A stretch of DNA of 64,000 nucleotides, taken from contig NZ_BBWZ01000001.1 in assembly GCF_001015055.1 (NCBI RefSeq), positions 62,001 through 126,000 of the forward strand, written 5' to 3'. Shown here piece after piece: positions 52,743 through 63,472 of this stretch (the first letter of the stretch is position 1; the number at the start of each line of letters is the position of its first letter). Under the pieces are notes generated by a model. That model saw nothing but the letters and a program-made list of their open reading frames with translations, was not told the DNA's origin and made no database searches. A program made the position numbers and the translations under genes. Origin of the DNA: Aneurinibacillus tyrosinisolvens. GTDB lineage: Bacteria > Bacillota > Bacilli > Aneurinibacillales > Aneurinibacillaceae.

Positions 52743-53938
52743 ATGAAGGTTTGGAGAAACTCGCCGGAAACCATTCGGATTTTATTTGTGAGTTCTTTCT
52801 TAATGAACATTGGTTTCTATGCGTTAATTCCGTATTTAACGCTTTACCTGACAGGGGATTTTGCCTGGTCCATGGCGATGGCCGGTATTTTGCTTGGGAT
52901 CCGGCAGTTTTCCCAGCAGGGCTTTTCTTTCCTTGGCGGGCTGGTAGCCGATCGGATTGGCTGTAAGGAGACACTTGTTGCAGGGGTGCTGGTCCGTGCT
53001 GCGGGGTTTTTGAGCTTTGCTTTTTGCCACAGTATATGGCAGTTTGTCATTGCCGCTATTTTATCAGGCTTGGCGGGGCGCTGTTTGAACCTGCTTTTCA
53101 GGCAGCATTTGCCCGTCTCACGCCGGAAGAAGGGCGCCAGGAGATCTTTGCTTTCCGGAGCGTTGTGATCAATATGGGAATTATTTTTTCTACGCTCATC
53201 GGAAGCCTTTTATCCGGGGTCGATTTTTTTTACCTGTCTCTTCTTTCCGGTATTTTGTTTGTCCTTGTAGCGGTGCTTGTGTGGATAGGGCTTCCCCGGA
53301 TAAAAATAGGAGTGACAGGCAAGAGCTGGATGCAGGACATTCATACGATTGTAAAAGATACTCCGTTTATTACTTATACGATTATTTTAATTGGGTACTA
53401 TTACTTGTATATGCAGCTGTTTCTAACCATCCCACGCATTGTGGAAGAAATCACCGGGGGGCGGGGCGGGGTTGCACTCATTTACGCAACGATTTCGATA
53501 ACGGTTATTGTTTTCCAGCTTAAAGTCACAAGCCTGCTCCAGCCTGTTTCCCATCGTTTCTCCCTGATCGGTTTTGGTTCGCTGTTTATGGGAATCGGTC
53601 TCCTTCTGCTGGGATTTGTTACAACCACGACGGGAATTATAGCAGCCGGCATTCTTTTTTCACTGGGCACGATGATAACAGGCCCTGCTGTACTGGACAT
53701 TGTTACGGTGCTGGCCCCTAAAGAACTCATCGGCTCTTATTACGGGTTCAACGCCTTTTCTCTTGCCATTGGAGGAGCGCTCAGTACAGGGCTTGGGGGA
53801 TGGCTTTATGATGCAGGCTTACGCATCCAGTGGCCGCTCCTTCCGTGGGTGTCCTGTTTTATTGTTTCGCTGCTTGTATGCTGGCGCATGTATAGGCTTG
53901 ATATAAGGACCGGGCTTTATGCGCAGGTTAATGAATAA
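52743..53938 (+). pseudogene. MFS transporter, -1 frameshift
   Basis: Two overlapping frames form one 12-helix major facilitator. The first (MKVWRNSPETIRILFVSSFL) ends its family-like part at FVIAAILSGLAG. The second resumes with GALFEPAFQAAFARLTPEEGRQ and runs to 53938. One extra G in the GGGG run near 53074-53077 would join them as LSGLAGALFEPAF. It resembles YttB/MdtG-like drug-type exporters. The AGGAG site before ATG 52743 is intact and the rest shows no decay, so this may be a sequencing error or a recent mutation. Confidence 0.82.
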
Positions 53939-53949
53939 AAACAGTAAGA

Positions 53950-54140
53950 AAAACATCGCGGGCATGCCGCTCGTCCTTTCCCCTTCTGGAAGCTGGACGG
54001 CCGCTTAGTCTCACGCCGGGCGGACCGGCAAAACATCTGGGTATCTCAATGATGGAGACAATTGCCGGTCTTTTTCGCCCTATGTTCGACACGCTCCACA
54101 GGGGGGAAAGAAAAGAGCCGTCATCGCCCCCGATGTTTTT
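53950..54140 (+). ncRNA. structured RNA element A (unrecognised family)
   Basis: In the convergent gap between the MFS and 3D-protein genes. A closing stem AAAACATCG/CGATGTTTT (53950-53958 with 54131-54139) plus GGGC/GCCC bounds a ~190-base rod ending in TTTTT. Further stems are CTTTCCCC/GGGGAAAG (53976-53983 with 54103-54110), GGGCG/CGCCC (54018-54022 with 54076-54080) with a TTTTT bulge, and GACCGGCA/TGCCGGTC (54023-54030 with 54063-54070). The apex holds AAACATCTGGGTA-N-CTC-N7-GAG-ACAAT (54031-54062). The same apex recurs at 56952 with different flanking stems. Orientation is set by the T run. Confidence 0.6.
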
Positions 54141-54151
54141 CTTTGACTTTG

Positions 54152-54165
54152 GGACCGCACGGTCC
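54152..54165. repeat. 14-bp palindrome GGACCG-CA-CGGTCC
   Basis: A perfect 6-2-6 inverted repeat just after structured element A. Its role is unknown. Confidence 0.45.
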
Positions 54166-54220
54166 TATGATAGTAATTTCCTTTAACACTTTAAAGCAAT
54201 ATATACTTTCTTTAACAGCA

Positions 54221-54251
54221 AAAAAAGGACGCAGCTTATGCGTCCTTTTCC
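54221..54251. terminator. terminator of the 3D-domain protein gene
   Basis: GGACGCA (54227-54233) pairs with TGCGTCC (54239-54245) around GCTTA. The A run on the left acts as a T tract for the minus-strand gene ending at 54262, and TTTT follows on the right. Confidence 0.85.
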
Positions 54252-54261
54252 AGTTCCGCTA

Positions 54262-54909
54262 TTACGGAGTGCTTATTACTTTTACCTGTACGTCCTGCCG
54301 TCCCCACTTTAACGCTTCTTTTTCCGTGGAGAACGCCAGATCGATGTGATTTCCTGTAATGGAGCCGCCGGTGTCCTCAGCCCGGCACGTCCCGTATCCT
54401 TCCACCCACAGTACGCTTCCAAGCGGGATGTAGTCCGGATCTACGGCTACAATACCGGGGCGCACTTTGGTTCCTGATCTGGTAGTACCGGGTCCCGTGT
54501 AACCTGAAGCATTGGCGGTAAACTCGGTTCCTGTCCTCACAGGAGAGCGGGATTCACCCCGGGACGTCTTTTTCGTACGCTGTACCGCCTTCGCGCGTGA
54601 CGATTTCTTCTTGGAAGCGATTGCAAGTAAGCTGCTTTCTCGTTGTTCTTCTTGCACAAGACCGAGCGGCACTAGTTCTTTTGCTGAGACTTCTCCGGTT
54701 TGCGATAAAGCCAGGGGTTCAAGTGTGTCTCTGTGCTTCAGAAAAACGATGTCATCTTTCTTAGCATTATGAGGAGTTTCAGCAAGAGAACTAAAAACAT
54801 AAGCGAGAAGAAATAAACCAACGACTGAGAGACCTAAAAAAAGTGGACGGGTATGTACCTTGAAAGCCTTTTCCTGGTTGAATAAAGAGTAGTAATCGTT
54901 CTTTGGCAT
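54262..54909 (-). CDS. 3D-domain cell-wall protein
   Basis: A 215-residue protein. One N-terminal membrane helix (LGLSVVGLFLLAYVFSSL) is followed by a basic linker (~residues 90-125) and a C-terminal 3D domain with three conserved Asp: VAVDPDYIPLGS, AEDTGGSI and IDLAF. The fold is the double-psi barrel of lytic transglycosylases such as MltA, and YabE/YocH-type proteins of Bacillus. It probably cuts peptidoglycan or binds it outside the membrane. AGGAGGT precedes ATG 54909. Confidence 0.87.
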   Translation of the reverse strand: MPKNDYYSLFNQEKAFKVHTRPLFLGLSVVGLFLLAYVFSSLAETPHNAKKDDIVFLKHRDTLEPLALSQTGEVSAKELVPLGLVQEEQRESSLLAIASKKKSSRAKAVQRTKKTSRGESRSPVRTGTEFTANASGYTGPGTTRSGTKVRPGIVAVDPDYIPLGSVLWVEGYGTCRAEDTGGSITGNHIDLAFSTEKEALKWGRQDVQVKVISTP

Positions 54910-55054
54910 GGACGACCTCCTTCAGGATTATGGGTTTCATACGGAGAGTATAACACAGACTAGTGAAAAAGTCACACTCCATTATACATAGGTATGCAGT
55001 TAGAATGCGACTTATGACAGAAAAAGTAAATGATTACAAAAAGGAGGAGAAAGA

Positions 55055-55630
55055 ATGGCGAACATAATTGTGCTTGATCCTGGGCACGGAGGAGTGGATC
55101 CCGGGGCAATAGGAAACGGAATACAGGAGAAAGATTTGACGCTGGGCATAGCACTGCGGACGGCTGCTTTCCTGCGCGGATATGGAGCGGACGTCCGCCT
55201 TACGCGGACAGCGGACAGGGTGTTCAGCAACGATAAGCGGGCCGATTTGCATGCGCGCGTTTCCTTTGCGAACAATATAAATGCGAGTTATTTCATTTCC
55301 CTTCATATCAATTCGGGTGGGGGCACCGGATTTGAAAGTTATATTGCAGAAAGGGGAGCAAGTGAGGAGACGGGGCGGAGGCGGGAAATTGTTCACCGGC
55401 AGGTGAAGGCTGTGTTTACAGGAGAAGGGCTGCCGGATAGAGGAATGAAGGCAGCGAATTTCGCTGTGCTGCGGGAGACGCGCATGCCGTCCGTGCTTCT
55501 CGAATATGGGTTTATTGATAAGGAAAAAGACGCTTCCTTACTCAAGGACGCTTTGTTTCTGGACAGGCTTGCCCGGGCAACAGCCGAGGGAATTGCTCGC
55601 GCAATTGGAGTCAATTTTTTTAAAAAATAA
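55055..55630 (+). CDS. N-acetylmuramoyl-L-alanine amidase (Amidase_3)
   Basis: A 191-residue zinc amidase with the ligands in VLDPGHGGVDPGA (His), IQEKDLTL (Glu) and FISLHIN (His), and the catalytic Glu in VLLEYGF. It has neither a signal peptide nor cell-wall binding repeats, unlike most extracellular amidases; the start at ATG 55055 is firm, behind AAAGGAGGAG. It may reach the wall by lysis or another route, or act in sporulation like CwlD-type enzymes. It lies next to the 3D-domain gene, on the other strand. Confidence 0.9.
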   Translation: MANIIVLDPGHGGVDPGAIGNGIQEKDLTLGIALRTAAFLRGYGADVRLTRTADRVFSNDKRADLHARVSFANNINASYFISLHINSGGGTGFESYIAERGASEETGRRREIVHRQVKAVFTGEGLPDRGMKAANFAVLRETRMPSVLLEYGFIDKEKDASLLKDALFLDRLARATAEGIARAIGVNFFKK

Positions 55631-55647
55631 GCCGTCACATTTCGCGT

Positions 55648-55677
55648 TTGTTTGAGCGGCACAACATTTGGTATAAT
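55648..55677 (+). promoter_or_regulatory. candidate sigma-A promoter of mnmA
   Basis: An extended -10, TGGTATAAT, ends at 55677, with TTGTTT at 55648-55653 as a weak -35, 18 bp away. It lies about 57 bases before the mnmA start. Confidence 0.55.
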
Positions 55678-55715
55678 AATGGATAGGGCAATACCAGATT
55701 CATTCTGGCCAATAA

Positions 55716-56856
<1,141 letters not shown>

Positions 56857-56858
<2 letters not shown>

Positions 56859-56894
56859 AGGCAAGAAAAAAGAAAGTTCAATCCACTTGCCTTT
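56857..56894 (+). terminator. hairpin after mnmA
   Basis: AAAGGCAAG (56857-56865) pairs with CTTGCCTTT (56886-56894) around a 20-base loop. The T run is short, so some transcripts may read on into structured element B. Confidence 0.5.
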
Positions 56895-56904
56895 CCCTTC
56901 CGCG

Positions 56905-57060
56905 AGGAAGGGGGTACTGTCCGCTCCACCTCCCTGCGAGCAGCGCCCACCAAACATCTGGGTAGCTCGGGGCGGGAGACAATGGTGGGCTTCTTCTGCT
57001 CTCCGGGAGGTTCCGCTAGGTCAGGAAGGCCGGTCTGCGTGGACTGCCCTTCCTTTTGTT
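56905..57060 (+). ncRNA. structured RNA element B (unrecognised family)
   Basis: In the convergent gap between mnmA and aconitase. AGGAAGGG (56905-56912) pairs with CCCTTCCT (57047-57054), followed by a T-rich tail. Inside are ACCTCCC/GGGAGGT (56928-56934 with 57005-57011), GAGCAG/CTGCTC (56938-56943 with 56996-57001) with a TTCTT bulge, and GCCCACC/GGTGGGC (56945-56951 with 56984-56990). The apex AAACATCTGGGTA-N-CTC-N7-GAG-ACAAT (56952-56983) equals that of element A, while every flanking stem differs in sequence but pairs. AGGAAGGG can also pair with CCCTTCC upstream (56895-56901), giving an alternative fold. I do not know this RNA. Confidence 0.6.
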
Positions 57061-57082
57061 TGTTTATATGTTGCTGTGCGTG

Positions 57083-59824
57083 TCACATAAGGGACGGGGA
57101 GGTTTCGGCCGTTTCCGTGATCAGATTGCGGAGCACCATTTGCAGGATCCCACCATTCCTGTAATACGAAATCTCCACATCGCTATCAAGGCGGACAATG
57201 CACGGAAATTCAAACTGCGTGCCATCTGTGCGCGTTGCCCGAACGGTAATCTCCTGGCGGGGCTTTACATCGTCGGTTAACCCGGCAATGTCAAATGTTT
57301 CATCCCCCTGAATTCCGAGGGTTTCCGCATTCATTCCTTCCTGGAATTGCAATGGAAGCACGCCCATGCCCACAAGGTTGCTGCGATGGATTCTTTCATA
57401 GTTCTCCGCAATGACGGCCTTTACTCCGAGAAGAAGCGTGCCTTTTGCCGCCCAGTCACGGGAGCTGCCTGTTCCGTACTCCTTGCCTGCAATAATAAGC
57501 AGGGGTGTACCGGAGTGCTGATACTTCATCGACGCATCATAGATCGGCATGACTTCACCGGTGGGGAAGTAAGTGGTAACTCCGCCCTCTGTACCCGGGG
57601 CGAGCTGGTTGCGAATGCGGATATTGGCGAACGTACCACGCATCATTACCTCATGATTCCCGCGCCTGGCCCCGAAGGAGTTGAAGTTTTTGACCTCCAC
57701 GCCTTTTTCTTGCAGGAATTTCCCGGCGGGCCCTTCCGGTTTAATTGCCCCGGCAGGTGAGATATGATCGGTTGTTACAGAATCCCCGAGAAGAGCAAGG
57801 AGGCGGGCGCCGCGAATTTCTTTGATCGGAGCCGTTTCTCTTGAGAAATCGGTGAAGAAAGGCGGCTCCTGAATATAGGTGGACTCGCGGTCCCATTCAT
57901 AGCTTTCATTGTGAGGGAAGGGGAGCTCATTCCACTGCTCATTCGATTCCAGGACATTTTCGTACCTTTTCCGGTAAACGTCCGGGCCGATTGTTTTGTC
58001 AATGATATCCCGGATTTCTTCTGAACCTGGCCAGATGTCGCGGAGATATACCGGTTGTCCATTCTCACCGTGACCGAGCGGTTCCTCATACAAATCAATA
58101 TCCACAGTACCCGCCAGGGAATAGGCAACGACAAGCGGGGGCGAAGCTAAATAATTTAATTTCACAAGCGGGTGGATCCGGCCTTCGAAATTTCGGTTTC
58201 CGCTGAGCACAGAGGCAACGGTCATGTTGTTTGCCGCCACAGCATCTGTAACCTCAGGAATAAGCGGGCCGCCATTGCCAATGCAGGTCGCGCAGCCGTA
58301 GCCTACAACATGGAAGCCTAATTTATCCAGGTAAGGGGTAAGGCCGGCATCATTTAAATATTCCGTAACGACCCGGGAGCCGGGGGCAAGGCTTACTTTT
58401 ACGTTTGGATTGCGCTTTAGCCCCCGTTCTACCGCTTTCTTCGCAAGCAATCCTGCTCCTACCATTACGAAAGGATTGGATGTATTGGTACAGCTCGTAA
58501 TGGCGGCCATCACGACGGAACCGGCTTTCAACGGGGCGACCGTTCCGTCTTTATGCGTAACTTCCACCGTCTTCTCCACCTCTTCGTCCGAGAGGCCTGT
58601 TCCGCCCTTCGCAACCGGTGTGCGAACCATCGCCCGGAAGTCTTGTTTCATATCGGTTAAATTAATTCGATCCTGCGGGCGCTTGGGTCCGGCAAGAGTA
58701 GGCGTAACGGTTGCCAGATCGAGCGTGATAATATCGGAAAACTCGGGTTCCGGCGCTTCAGGAGTGCGATACAGCCCCTGGGCTTTTGTGTATTTTTCAA
58801 TGAGCGAAATCAGCTCCTCTGACCGGCCTGTTTTTCGTAGATACTTGATCGTTTTGTCATCGATCGGGAAAAATCCGGTCGTCGCACCGTATTCGGGAGC
58901 CATGTTGGCGATGGTGGCTCTGTCTTCCAGTGTGATCGAATCAATACCCGGACCGAAATACTCGACAAACTGGCCGACCACGCCTTTTTTGCGGAGGATG
59001 TTCGTAACGGTTAAGGCAAGATCCGTTGCGGTGGACCCTTCAGGCAGCTCGCCAATCATTTTGAACCCGACTACGCGCGGTGTAAGGGAATAGAGCGGCT
59101 GTCCGAGCATGGCCGCCTCTGCCTCAATGCCGCCTACACCCCATCCGAGCACGCCGAGCCCGTTAATCATCGTTGTATGGGAATCCGTTCCCACCAGAGA
59201 GTCAGGAAACAATTCAATCCCGTCTTCGACTTTCTTCTGGCGGACAACCGTCGCCAGGTGCTCCAGATTAACCTGGTGGATAATGCCGACAGAAGGAGGG
59301 ACGGCGCGGAAATTAGTAAATGCTTTCGTCGCCCATCGCAGGAATGTGTAACGCTCTGTGTTCCTTTCAAACTCGCGCTCGATATTATAGCGAAGGGCAT
59401 CCTCCGAACCGAACTGGTCAACCTGTATGGAGTGGTCAATCACAAGCTCAACCGGGATGAGCGGGTTGATTTTTTTTGGGTTCATTCCCATATCGTTTAC
59501 GGCCTGCCGCATGGCGGCTAAATCCACCACTGCAGGGACGCCGGTGAAATCCTGAAGAATTACGCGTGCCGGCATAAAAGGGATTTCCTGGACGTCTTCT
59601 GGCTCCGGATTTGGATTCCAGTTTGCAAGGCGCCGTACATATTCTTCTGTGACCATTTTTCCATCCATTTTGCGCAGCACAGCTTCCAGCAGAACTTTTA
59701 TCGAGAAGGGAAGCCTGGCTACGCAGCCGATTCCGTGCTCTTCCAGTGTCTGCAGGCGGTAATAATATTGCCCTTCATCAAGGCGGGTACGGCACAGCTG
59801 CGGTAAAGTCTGTTTGACTGTCAT
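57083..59824 (-). CDS. acnA: aconitate hydratase
   Basis: A 913-residue aconitase of the AcnA/IRP type, converting citrate to isocitrate in the TCA cycle with a [4Fe-4S] cluster. Cluster ligands lie in [11 protein letters not shown] and [14 protein letters not shown]. Substrate motifs are [23 protein letters not shown] and the C-terminal swivel [15 protein letters not shown]. In Bacillus this protein (CitB) also binds RNA when the cluster is lost. ATG 59824 follows GGAGGTT. It is convergent with mnmA across structured element B. Confidence 0.97.
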   Translation of the reverse strand: MTVKQTLPQLCRTRLDEGQYYYRLQTLEEHGIGCVARLPFSIKVLLEAVLRKMDGKMVTEEYVRRLANWNPNPEPEDVQEIPFMPARVILQDFTGVPAVVDLAAMRQAVNDMGMNPKKINPLIPVELVIDHSIQVDQFGSEDALRYNIEREFERNTERYTFLRWATKAFTNFRAVPPSVGIIHQVNLEHLATVVRQKKVEDGIELFPDSLVGTDSHTTMINGLGVLGWGVGGIEAEAAMLGQPLYSLTPRVVGFKMIGELPEGSTATDLALTVTNILRKKGVVGQFVEYFGPGIDSITLEDRATIANMAPEYGATTGFFPIDDKTIKYLRKTGRSEELISLIEKYTKAQGLYRTPEAPEPEFSDIITLDLATVTPTLAGPKRPQDRINLTDMKQDFRAMVRTPVAKGGTGLSDEEVEKTVEVTHKDGTVAPLKAGSVVMAAITSCTNTSNPFVMVGAGLLAKKAVERGLKRNPNVKVSLAPGSRVVTEYLNDAGLTPYLDKLGFHVVGYGCATCIGNGGPLIPEVTDAVAANNMTVASVLSGNRNFEGRIHPLVKLNYLASPPLVVAYSLAGTVDIDLYEEPLGHGENGQPVYLRDIWPGSEEIRDIIDKTIGPDVYRKRYENVLESNEQWNELPFPHNESYEWDRESTYIQEPPFFTDFSRETAPIKEIRGARLLALLGDSVTTDHISPAGAIKPEGPAGKFLQEKGVEVKNFNSFGARRGNHEVMMRGTFANIRIRNQLAPGTEGGVTTYFPTGEVMPIYDASMKYQHSGTPLLIIAGKEYGTGSSRDWAAKGTLLLGVKAVIAENYERIHRSNLVGMGVLPLQFQEGMNAETLGIQGDETFDIAGLTDDVKPRQEITVRATRTDGTQFEFPCIVRLDSDVEISYYRNGGILQMVLRNLITETAETSPSLM

Positions 59825-59978
59825 ACGAATAAAACCTCCGTTTGCCTTAGGTTTGCAGCCTTAGTATGTGCGATTTACTATGGGATATGAATAAAAAGGG
59901 AAAAGAGCCGTATAATCGGCCGTGCTTTTTTTATCCTAAAGGAATGAAAAGAAATTTAAGCTGACAGGAGGAAGTGCT

Positions 59979-60164
59979 ATGGTGAACGGTGAAAATGGGA
60001 ACGCCCCGGGCAAAGGGAAAGAGAGGGAGAAAATGATGTTTATCGAAGATGTGGCTGAAGGGATGGACCGCATGCTGGACGACGGGGGCGGCGTAGTCGA
60101 TGAATCGGTAACGTACGAAACGCCTGTGCTCAGGAACTTACTTGTTGAAGATGACGAAAAATAG
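59979..60164 (+). CDS. small acidic hypothetical protein
   Basis: A 61-residue hydrophilic protein with a charged N-terminus (NGENGNAPGKGKEREK) and an acidic remainder (VAEGMDRMLDDGGGVVDES, VEDDEK). AGGAGGAAG precedes ATG 59979 at good spacing, which supports translation. It has no signal peptide or membrane segment, and I recognise no family. It is divergent from aconitase. Confidence 0.55.
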   Translation: MVNGENGNAPGKGKEREKMMFIEDVAEGMDRMLDDGGGVVDESVTYETPVLRNLLVEDDEK

Positions 60165-60252
60165 CCGTGATGGCTGGAGCAAATGATTTCAGAGAGGCTG
60201 TATGTACCCTGGGCCTAATGTGATATAATGAAACGGGAGAGGAGGATAATCG

Positions 60253-60735
60253 ATGAATATAACGGTTATCAGTACTGTTGTTGGTTTACTAATGGCGACG
60301 TTTATGTTTTTCATTCGTATGCGTGCTTCTAAAAAGCCGGCATCCTTAAAAAAAATCATTTTACCTCCTTTTTTTATGAGTACCGGTTTTCTCATGTTTT
60401 TATTTCCGGGAGTGCAGGTGCATATAAAATACGCGATAGCGGCCTTTTTTGTTGGAGCTTTACTCTCCTATCCGTTAATCGCAACTTCGAAATTTCAAAT
60501 TGTAGGCGATGACATATATTTAAAACGATCCAAAGCCTTTGTTTTTATTCTGCTTGGCCTGGTCGTATTGAGAGTAGCTCTAAAATCTTACATTGGCATG
60601 TATATCAACGTGCTGGAAACAGGCGGCCTCTTCTTTATTCTAGCGTTCGGAATGATTGTTCCGTGGCGCATCGCGATGTATTTTAGTTATATGAAACTGC
60701 AGCGTAATTTGAACGAGGACAGCATTTTAACATAA
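60253..60735 (+). CDS. CcdC-like membrane protein
   Basis: A 160-residue protein with four to five helices (VISTVVGLLMATFMFFIR, FFMSTGFLMFLFPGV, YAIAAFFVGALLSYPLI, FVFILLGLVVLRVAL, LFFILAFGMIVPWRIAMY). The pattern matches the CcdC family, named for its place beside cytochrome c biogenesis genes in Bacillus, although a role there was not shown. AGAGGAGG precedes ATG 60253. A terminator follows. Confidence 0.8.
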   Translation: MNITVISTVVGLLMATFMFFIRMRASKKPASLKKIILPPFFMSTGFLMFLFPGVQVHIKYAIAAFFVGALLSYPLIATSKFQIVGDDIYLKRSKAFVFILLGLVVLRVALKSYIGMYINVLETGGLFFILAFGMIVPWRIAMYFSYMKLQRNLNEDSILT

Positions 60736-60743
60736 AATAGAAG

Positions 60744-60785
60744 AAGTGTGTTGGTGAACATGTCGTTTCACAACGCACTTTTTTA
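60744..60785 (+). terminator. intrinsic terminator after the CcdC-like gene
   Basis: AAGTGTGTTG-G-TGAA pairs with TTTCACAACGCACTT (60766-60780, one bulge), followed by TTTTTT and further T-rich sequence. Confidence 0.85.
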
Positions 60786-60809
60786 TTTTTTAAATTTCGA
60801 CAAAGAATA

Positions 60810-60838
60810 TTGACAAAAGACTGAAAACTACGTAATAT
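60810..60838 (+). promoter_or_regulatory. sigma-A promoter of the lactate regulator gene
   Basis: TTGACA at 60810-60815 and TAATAT at 60833-60838 with exactly 17 bp between form a near-consensus promoter. The operator-like site at 60855-60872 lies just after the expected transcription start. Confidence 0.8.
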
Positions 60839-60854
60839 GTAATCATTCAGTCAC

Positions 60855-60872
60855 ACATCTGATGACCTGATG
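60855..60872. promoter_or_regulatory. LutR/LldR-type operator, regulator gene
   Basis: ACATCTGATGACCTGATG contains the CATC-N-GATGA core reported for LutR-type FadR-family repressors. It is nearly repeated upstream of the lactate permease at 61607. Its place downstream of the promoter suggests self-repression. Confidence 0.65.
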
Positions 60873-60888
60873 GGAGAATAGAATACTG

Positions 60889-61590
60889 ATGAAAGCGTTG
60901 CCACAGTTTAAGGTAAAAAAGACGTATGAAGAAGTAGCGGATTATTTACGGGAGCAAATTGTTACCGGTGTATATAATCCAGGCGAACGACTTCCTTCTC
61001 TGCGCGAACTGGGTGAGGCTTTAGGCGTTGGCCAATCTACCGTTCGGGAAGCGATCAGTTCCCTTAAAACGATAGGCCTGGTCACGATTAGGCAGGGGGA
61101 GGGCACGTTTGTCAGCCGCCATAATCCTGAAGAACTGCTTTCTGCCTTTGAAGCGATCCGTCCGATGACAAAGCAGGACATCGTTGAACTTCTTGAAGTT
61201 CGTAAAATTATTGAAACGGGAACGGTGCGCCTGGCTGCCGAGCGCCGGACAGAGGAAGAGATGGCTCAGCTGGCTGAGGCGCTCAGTGAAATGAAGGAAG
61301 CGCTTGCTAAGGGCGAATTGGGGGATCTGGCGGATTGGAAATTTCATTATGCGGTCGCCCAGGCATCACATAACGAAATCCTTAAATCCGTTATGCTGTC
61401 CATTTCCGAAACAATGGAACGTTCGCTGCATGCCAGCCGGTTAACGCTGTATGAAACGAGCGGCAACCCTGAAAGCCTTTACAAGGAGCATGTGGATATT
61501 TACCAGGCGATTTGTTCTCAGAATACAAGCCGCGCAGCGGAAGCGATGCTGTACCATCTTGTAGGCGTGGAGAAAAAGATGCTTACTTAA
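60889..61590 (+). CDS. FadR-subfamily GntR regulator of lactate utilisation
   Basis: A 233-residue regulator with an N-terminal winged helix-turn-helix (RLPSLRELGEALGVGQSTVREAISSL) and a C-terminal FCD effector domain (~residues 90-225), metal-binding in such proteins. It precedes an L-lactate permease and lutA, so it is probably the LutR/LldR repressor that lactate releases. Two similar operator-like sites flank it. ATG 60889 has a modest upstream GGGAG. Confidence 0.88.
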   Translation: MKALPQFKVKKTYEEVADYLREQIVTGVYNPGERLPSLRELGEALGVGQSTVREAISSLKTIGLVTIRQGEGTFVSRHNPEELLSAFEAIRPMTKQDIVELLEVRKIIETGTVRLAAERRTEEEMAQLAEALSEMKEALAKGELGDLADWKFHYAVAQASHNEILKSVMLSISETMERSLHASRLTLYETSGNPESLYKEHVDIYQAICSQNTSRAAEAMLYHLVGVEKKMLT

Positions 61591-61606
61591 TTTTTTTTTC
61601 AGGAAA

Positions 61607-61624
61607 ACATCAGATCACCTGAAT
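61607..61624. promoter_or_regulatory. LutR/LldR-type operator, lactate permease
   Basis: ACATCAGATCACCTGAAT matches the site at 60855-60872 at 15 of 18 positions. It lies 64 bases before the permease start, in the gap that should hold the permease promoter. Confidence 0.6.
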
Positions 61625-61687
61625 AATACCGGGTTTTCGCCTTACAGGCTGACCATATATAACTACTGAGTAAAAGAGGTGTATGTA

Positions 61688-63349
61688 ATGCAAACATGGA
61701 CACAAGTGTACGATCCGCTAGGCAGTTTATGGCTATCCGCTATAGTAGCACTCATTCCGATTGCTTTCTTTTTCCTTGCCCTAACGGTTCTTCGTATGAA
61801 AGGCCATACCGCGGGGGTAATCACTGTTCTTCTCTCTCTCGCAGTTGCAGTTATTTTCTACAAAATGCCGATCAGCATGGCGCTGGCGGCGACAGGATAT
61901 GGTTTTGCCTACGGTCTGTGGCCCATTGCCTGGATTATCGTAACCGCTGTATTCCTTTATAAGATTACAGTAAAAACAGGCCAGTTTGATATTATTCGTG
62001 CGTCTGTTGTTTCGATTACAGAAGATCAGCGCTTGCAGATGATTCTTGTCGGTTTTTCTTTTGGCGCGTTCCTCGAAGGAGCTGCCGGGTTCGGTGCTCC
62101 GGTAGCGATTACATCAGCCCTGCTTGTAGGATTAGGCTTCAATCCGCTCTATGCGGCGGGCCTTTGCTTAATCGCCAATACAGCTCCGGTAGCATTCGGA
62201 GCCATGGGGATTCCGATCATAGTTTCGGGGCAGGTAACGGGAATCGATCCGCATCATATCGGACAGATGGCAGGGCGCCAGCTTCCTTTACTGTCACTCA
62301 TTGTTCCGTTCTGGCTCGTCTTCATTATGGACGGCGTTCGCGGCATTCGTGAAACATGGCCGGCGGTTCTGGTGGCCGGCGGAGCATTTGCCATTACGCA
62401 GTTCTTTACAGCTAATTATCTTGGACCTGAACTGCCGGATATTACGTCTGCACTTGTAAGCCTTATTTGTTTGGCCCTTTTCCTTAAAGTATGGCAGCCT
62501 AAGCGTATTTTCCGTTTTGAGCAGGAAACAACCGGACACCGCGAAGCAGCTGCTGCAGTAGAGGCAACCCGTTTTACAGGCGGACAGATTTTCAAAGCAT
62601 GGTCACCTTTTATCGTTCTTACAATTATGGTAACCATTTGGAGCGTGAAACCGTTTAAAGATTTATTCGGCAAAACCGGTTCTCTTTCATCGCTCGTGTA
62701 CAATATTCACGTACCATTCCTTGACAAGCTTGTGATTAAGGCACAGCCTATCGTAAACAAGCCTACTCCGTATGATGCGGTGCTTAAGTTAGATTTTGTT
62801 TCTGCAACGGGAACAGCCATTCTCATTGCGGCTATTATTAGTATGGTTATTCTTAAAATGAGTGCGAAAGACGGCGTAAAGACATTCAGGGAAACATTGT
62901 TCGAGCTTAAAATGCCAATCTTCTCGATTGCAATGGTACTTGGTTTTGCCTTTATCGCCAACTATTCCGGCCTGTCTTCTACACTTGGGCTTGCCCTGGC
63001 GGCAACGGGTGGATTGTTCCCATTCTTCTCGCCGTTCCTTGGCTGGCTCGGGGTGTTCCTGACAGGATCCGATACATCAAGCAATGCGTTGTTCTCTAAC
63101 CTGCAGAACGTAACGGCACAGCAAATCGGTGTGAAAGAAACACTGCTTGTTGCCGCGAATACAACAGGCGGGGTTACAGGGAAAATGATTTCTCCTCAGT
63201 CGATTGCGGTTGCCTGCGCAGCCGTAGGGCTGGCAGGAAAGGAATCTGATCTGTTCCGCTTTACGGTCAAACATAGCTTGTTGTTTGCTACTGTTGTCGG
63301 GCTTATTACGTACATTCAGGCCTACCACCTAAGCTGGATGATTCCGTAA
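61688..63349 (+). CDS. L-lactate permease (LctP family)
   Basis: A ~553-residue, 12-13 helix lactate/proton symporter of the LctP family. Motifs include [56 protein letters not shown] and [19 protein letters not shown]. It imports L-lactate or glycolate for the Lut pathway encoded downstream. ATG 61688 is at proper distance from AAAGAGGTG; earlier in-frame starts (61679) lie inside or too near that site. Confidence 0.94.
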   Translation: MQTWTQVYDPLGSLWLSAIVALIPIAFFFLALTVLRMKGHTAGVITVLLSLAVAVIFYKMPISMALAATGYGFAYGLWPIAWIIVTAVFLYKITVKTGQFDIIRASVVSITEDQRLQMILVGFSFGAFLEGAAGFGAPVAITSALLVGLGFNPLYAAGLCLIANTAPVAFGAMGIPIIVSGQVTGIDPHHIGQMAGRQLPLLSLIVPFWLVFIMDGVRGIRETWPAVLVAGGAFAITQFFTANYLGPELPDITSALVSLICLALFLKVWQPKRIFRFEQETTGHREAAAAVEATRFTGGQIFKAWSPFIVLTIMVTIWSVKPFKDLFGKTGSLSSLVYNIHVPFLDKLVIKAQPIVNKPTPYDAVLKLDFVSATGTAILIAAIISMVILKMSAKDGVKTFRETLFELKMPIFSIAMVLGFAFIANYSGLSSTLGLALAATGGLFPFFSPFLGWLGVFLTGSDTSSNALFSNLQNVTAQQIGVKETLLVAANTTGGVTGKMISPQSIAVACAAVGLAGKESDLFRFTVKHSLLFATVVGLITYIQAYHLSWMIP

Positions 63350-63472
63350 CACCCAAAGCAGCCTTACCAAATTAAACATGTTCCTTGCAGCATTAGGGAG
63401 AGGTCATCGTGCAGTTTGCGGTGGTTCTCCCTCTTGCCGTTTACAACTACTATTTACCAGGAGGATAACATC

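Noticed and set aside
56905..57060. Element B as a signal recognition particle RNA or 6S RNA
   Set aside because: The SRP GGAAGGAAGCAG core and its tetraloop are absent, and 6S RNA has no such conserved apical sequence. The place near mnmA alone is not enough.
58410..59093. 227-codon plus-strand frame inside the aconitase gene
   Set aside because: Antisense to a fully conserved aconitase; Ser-rich translation without motifs is typical of a shadow frame.
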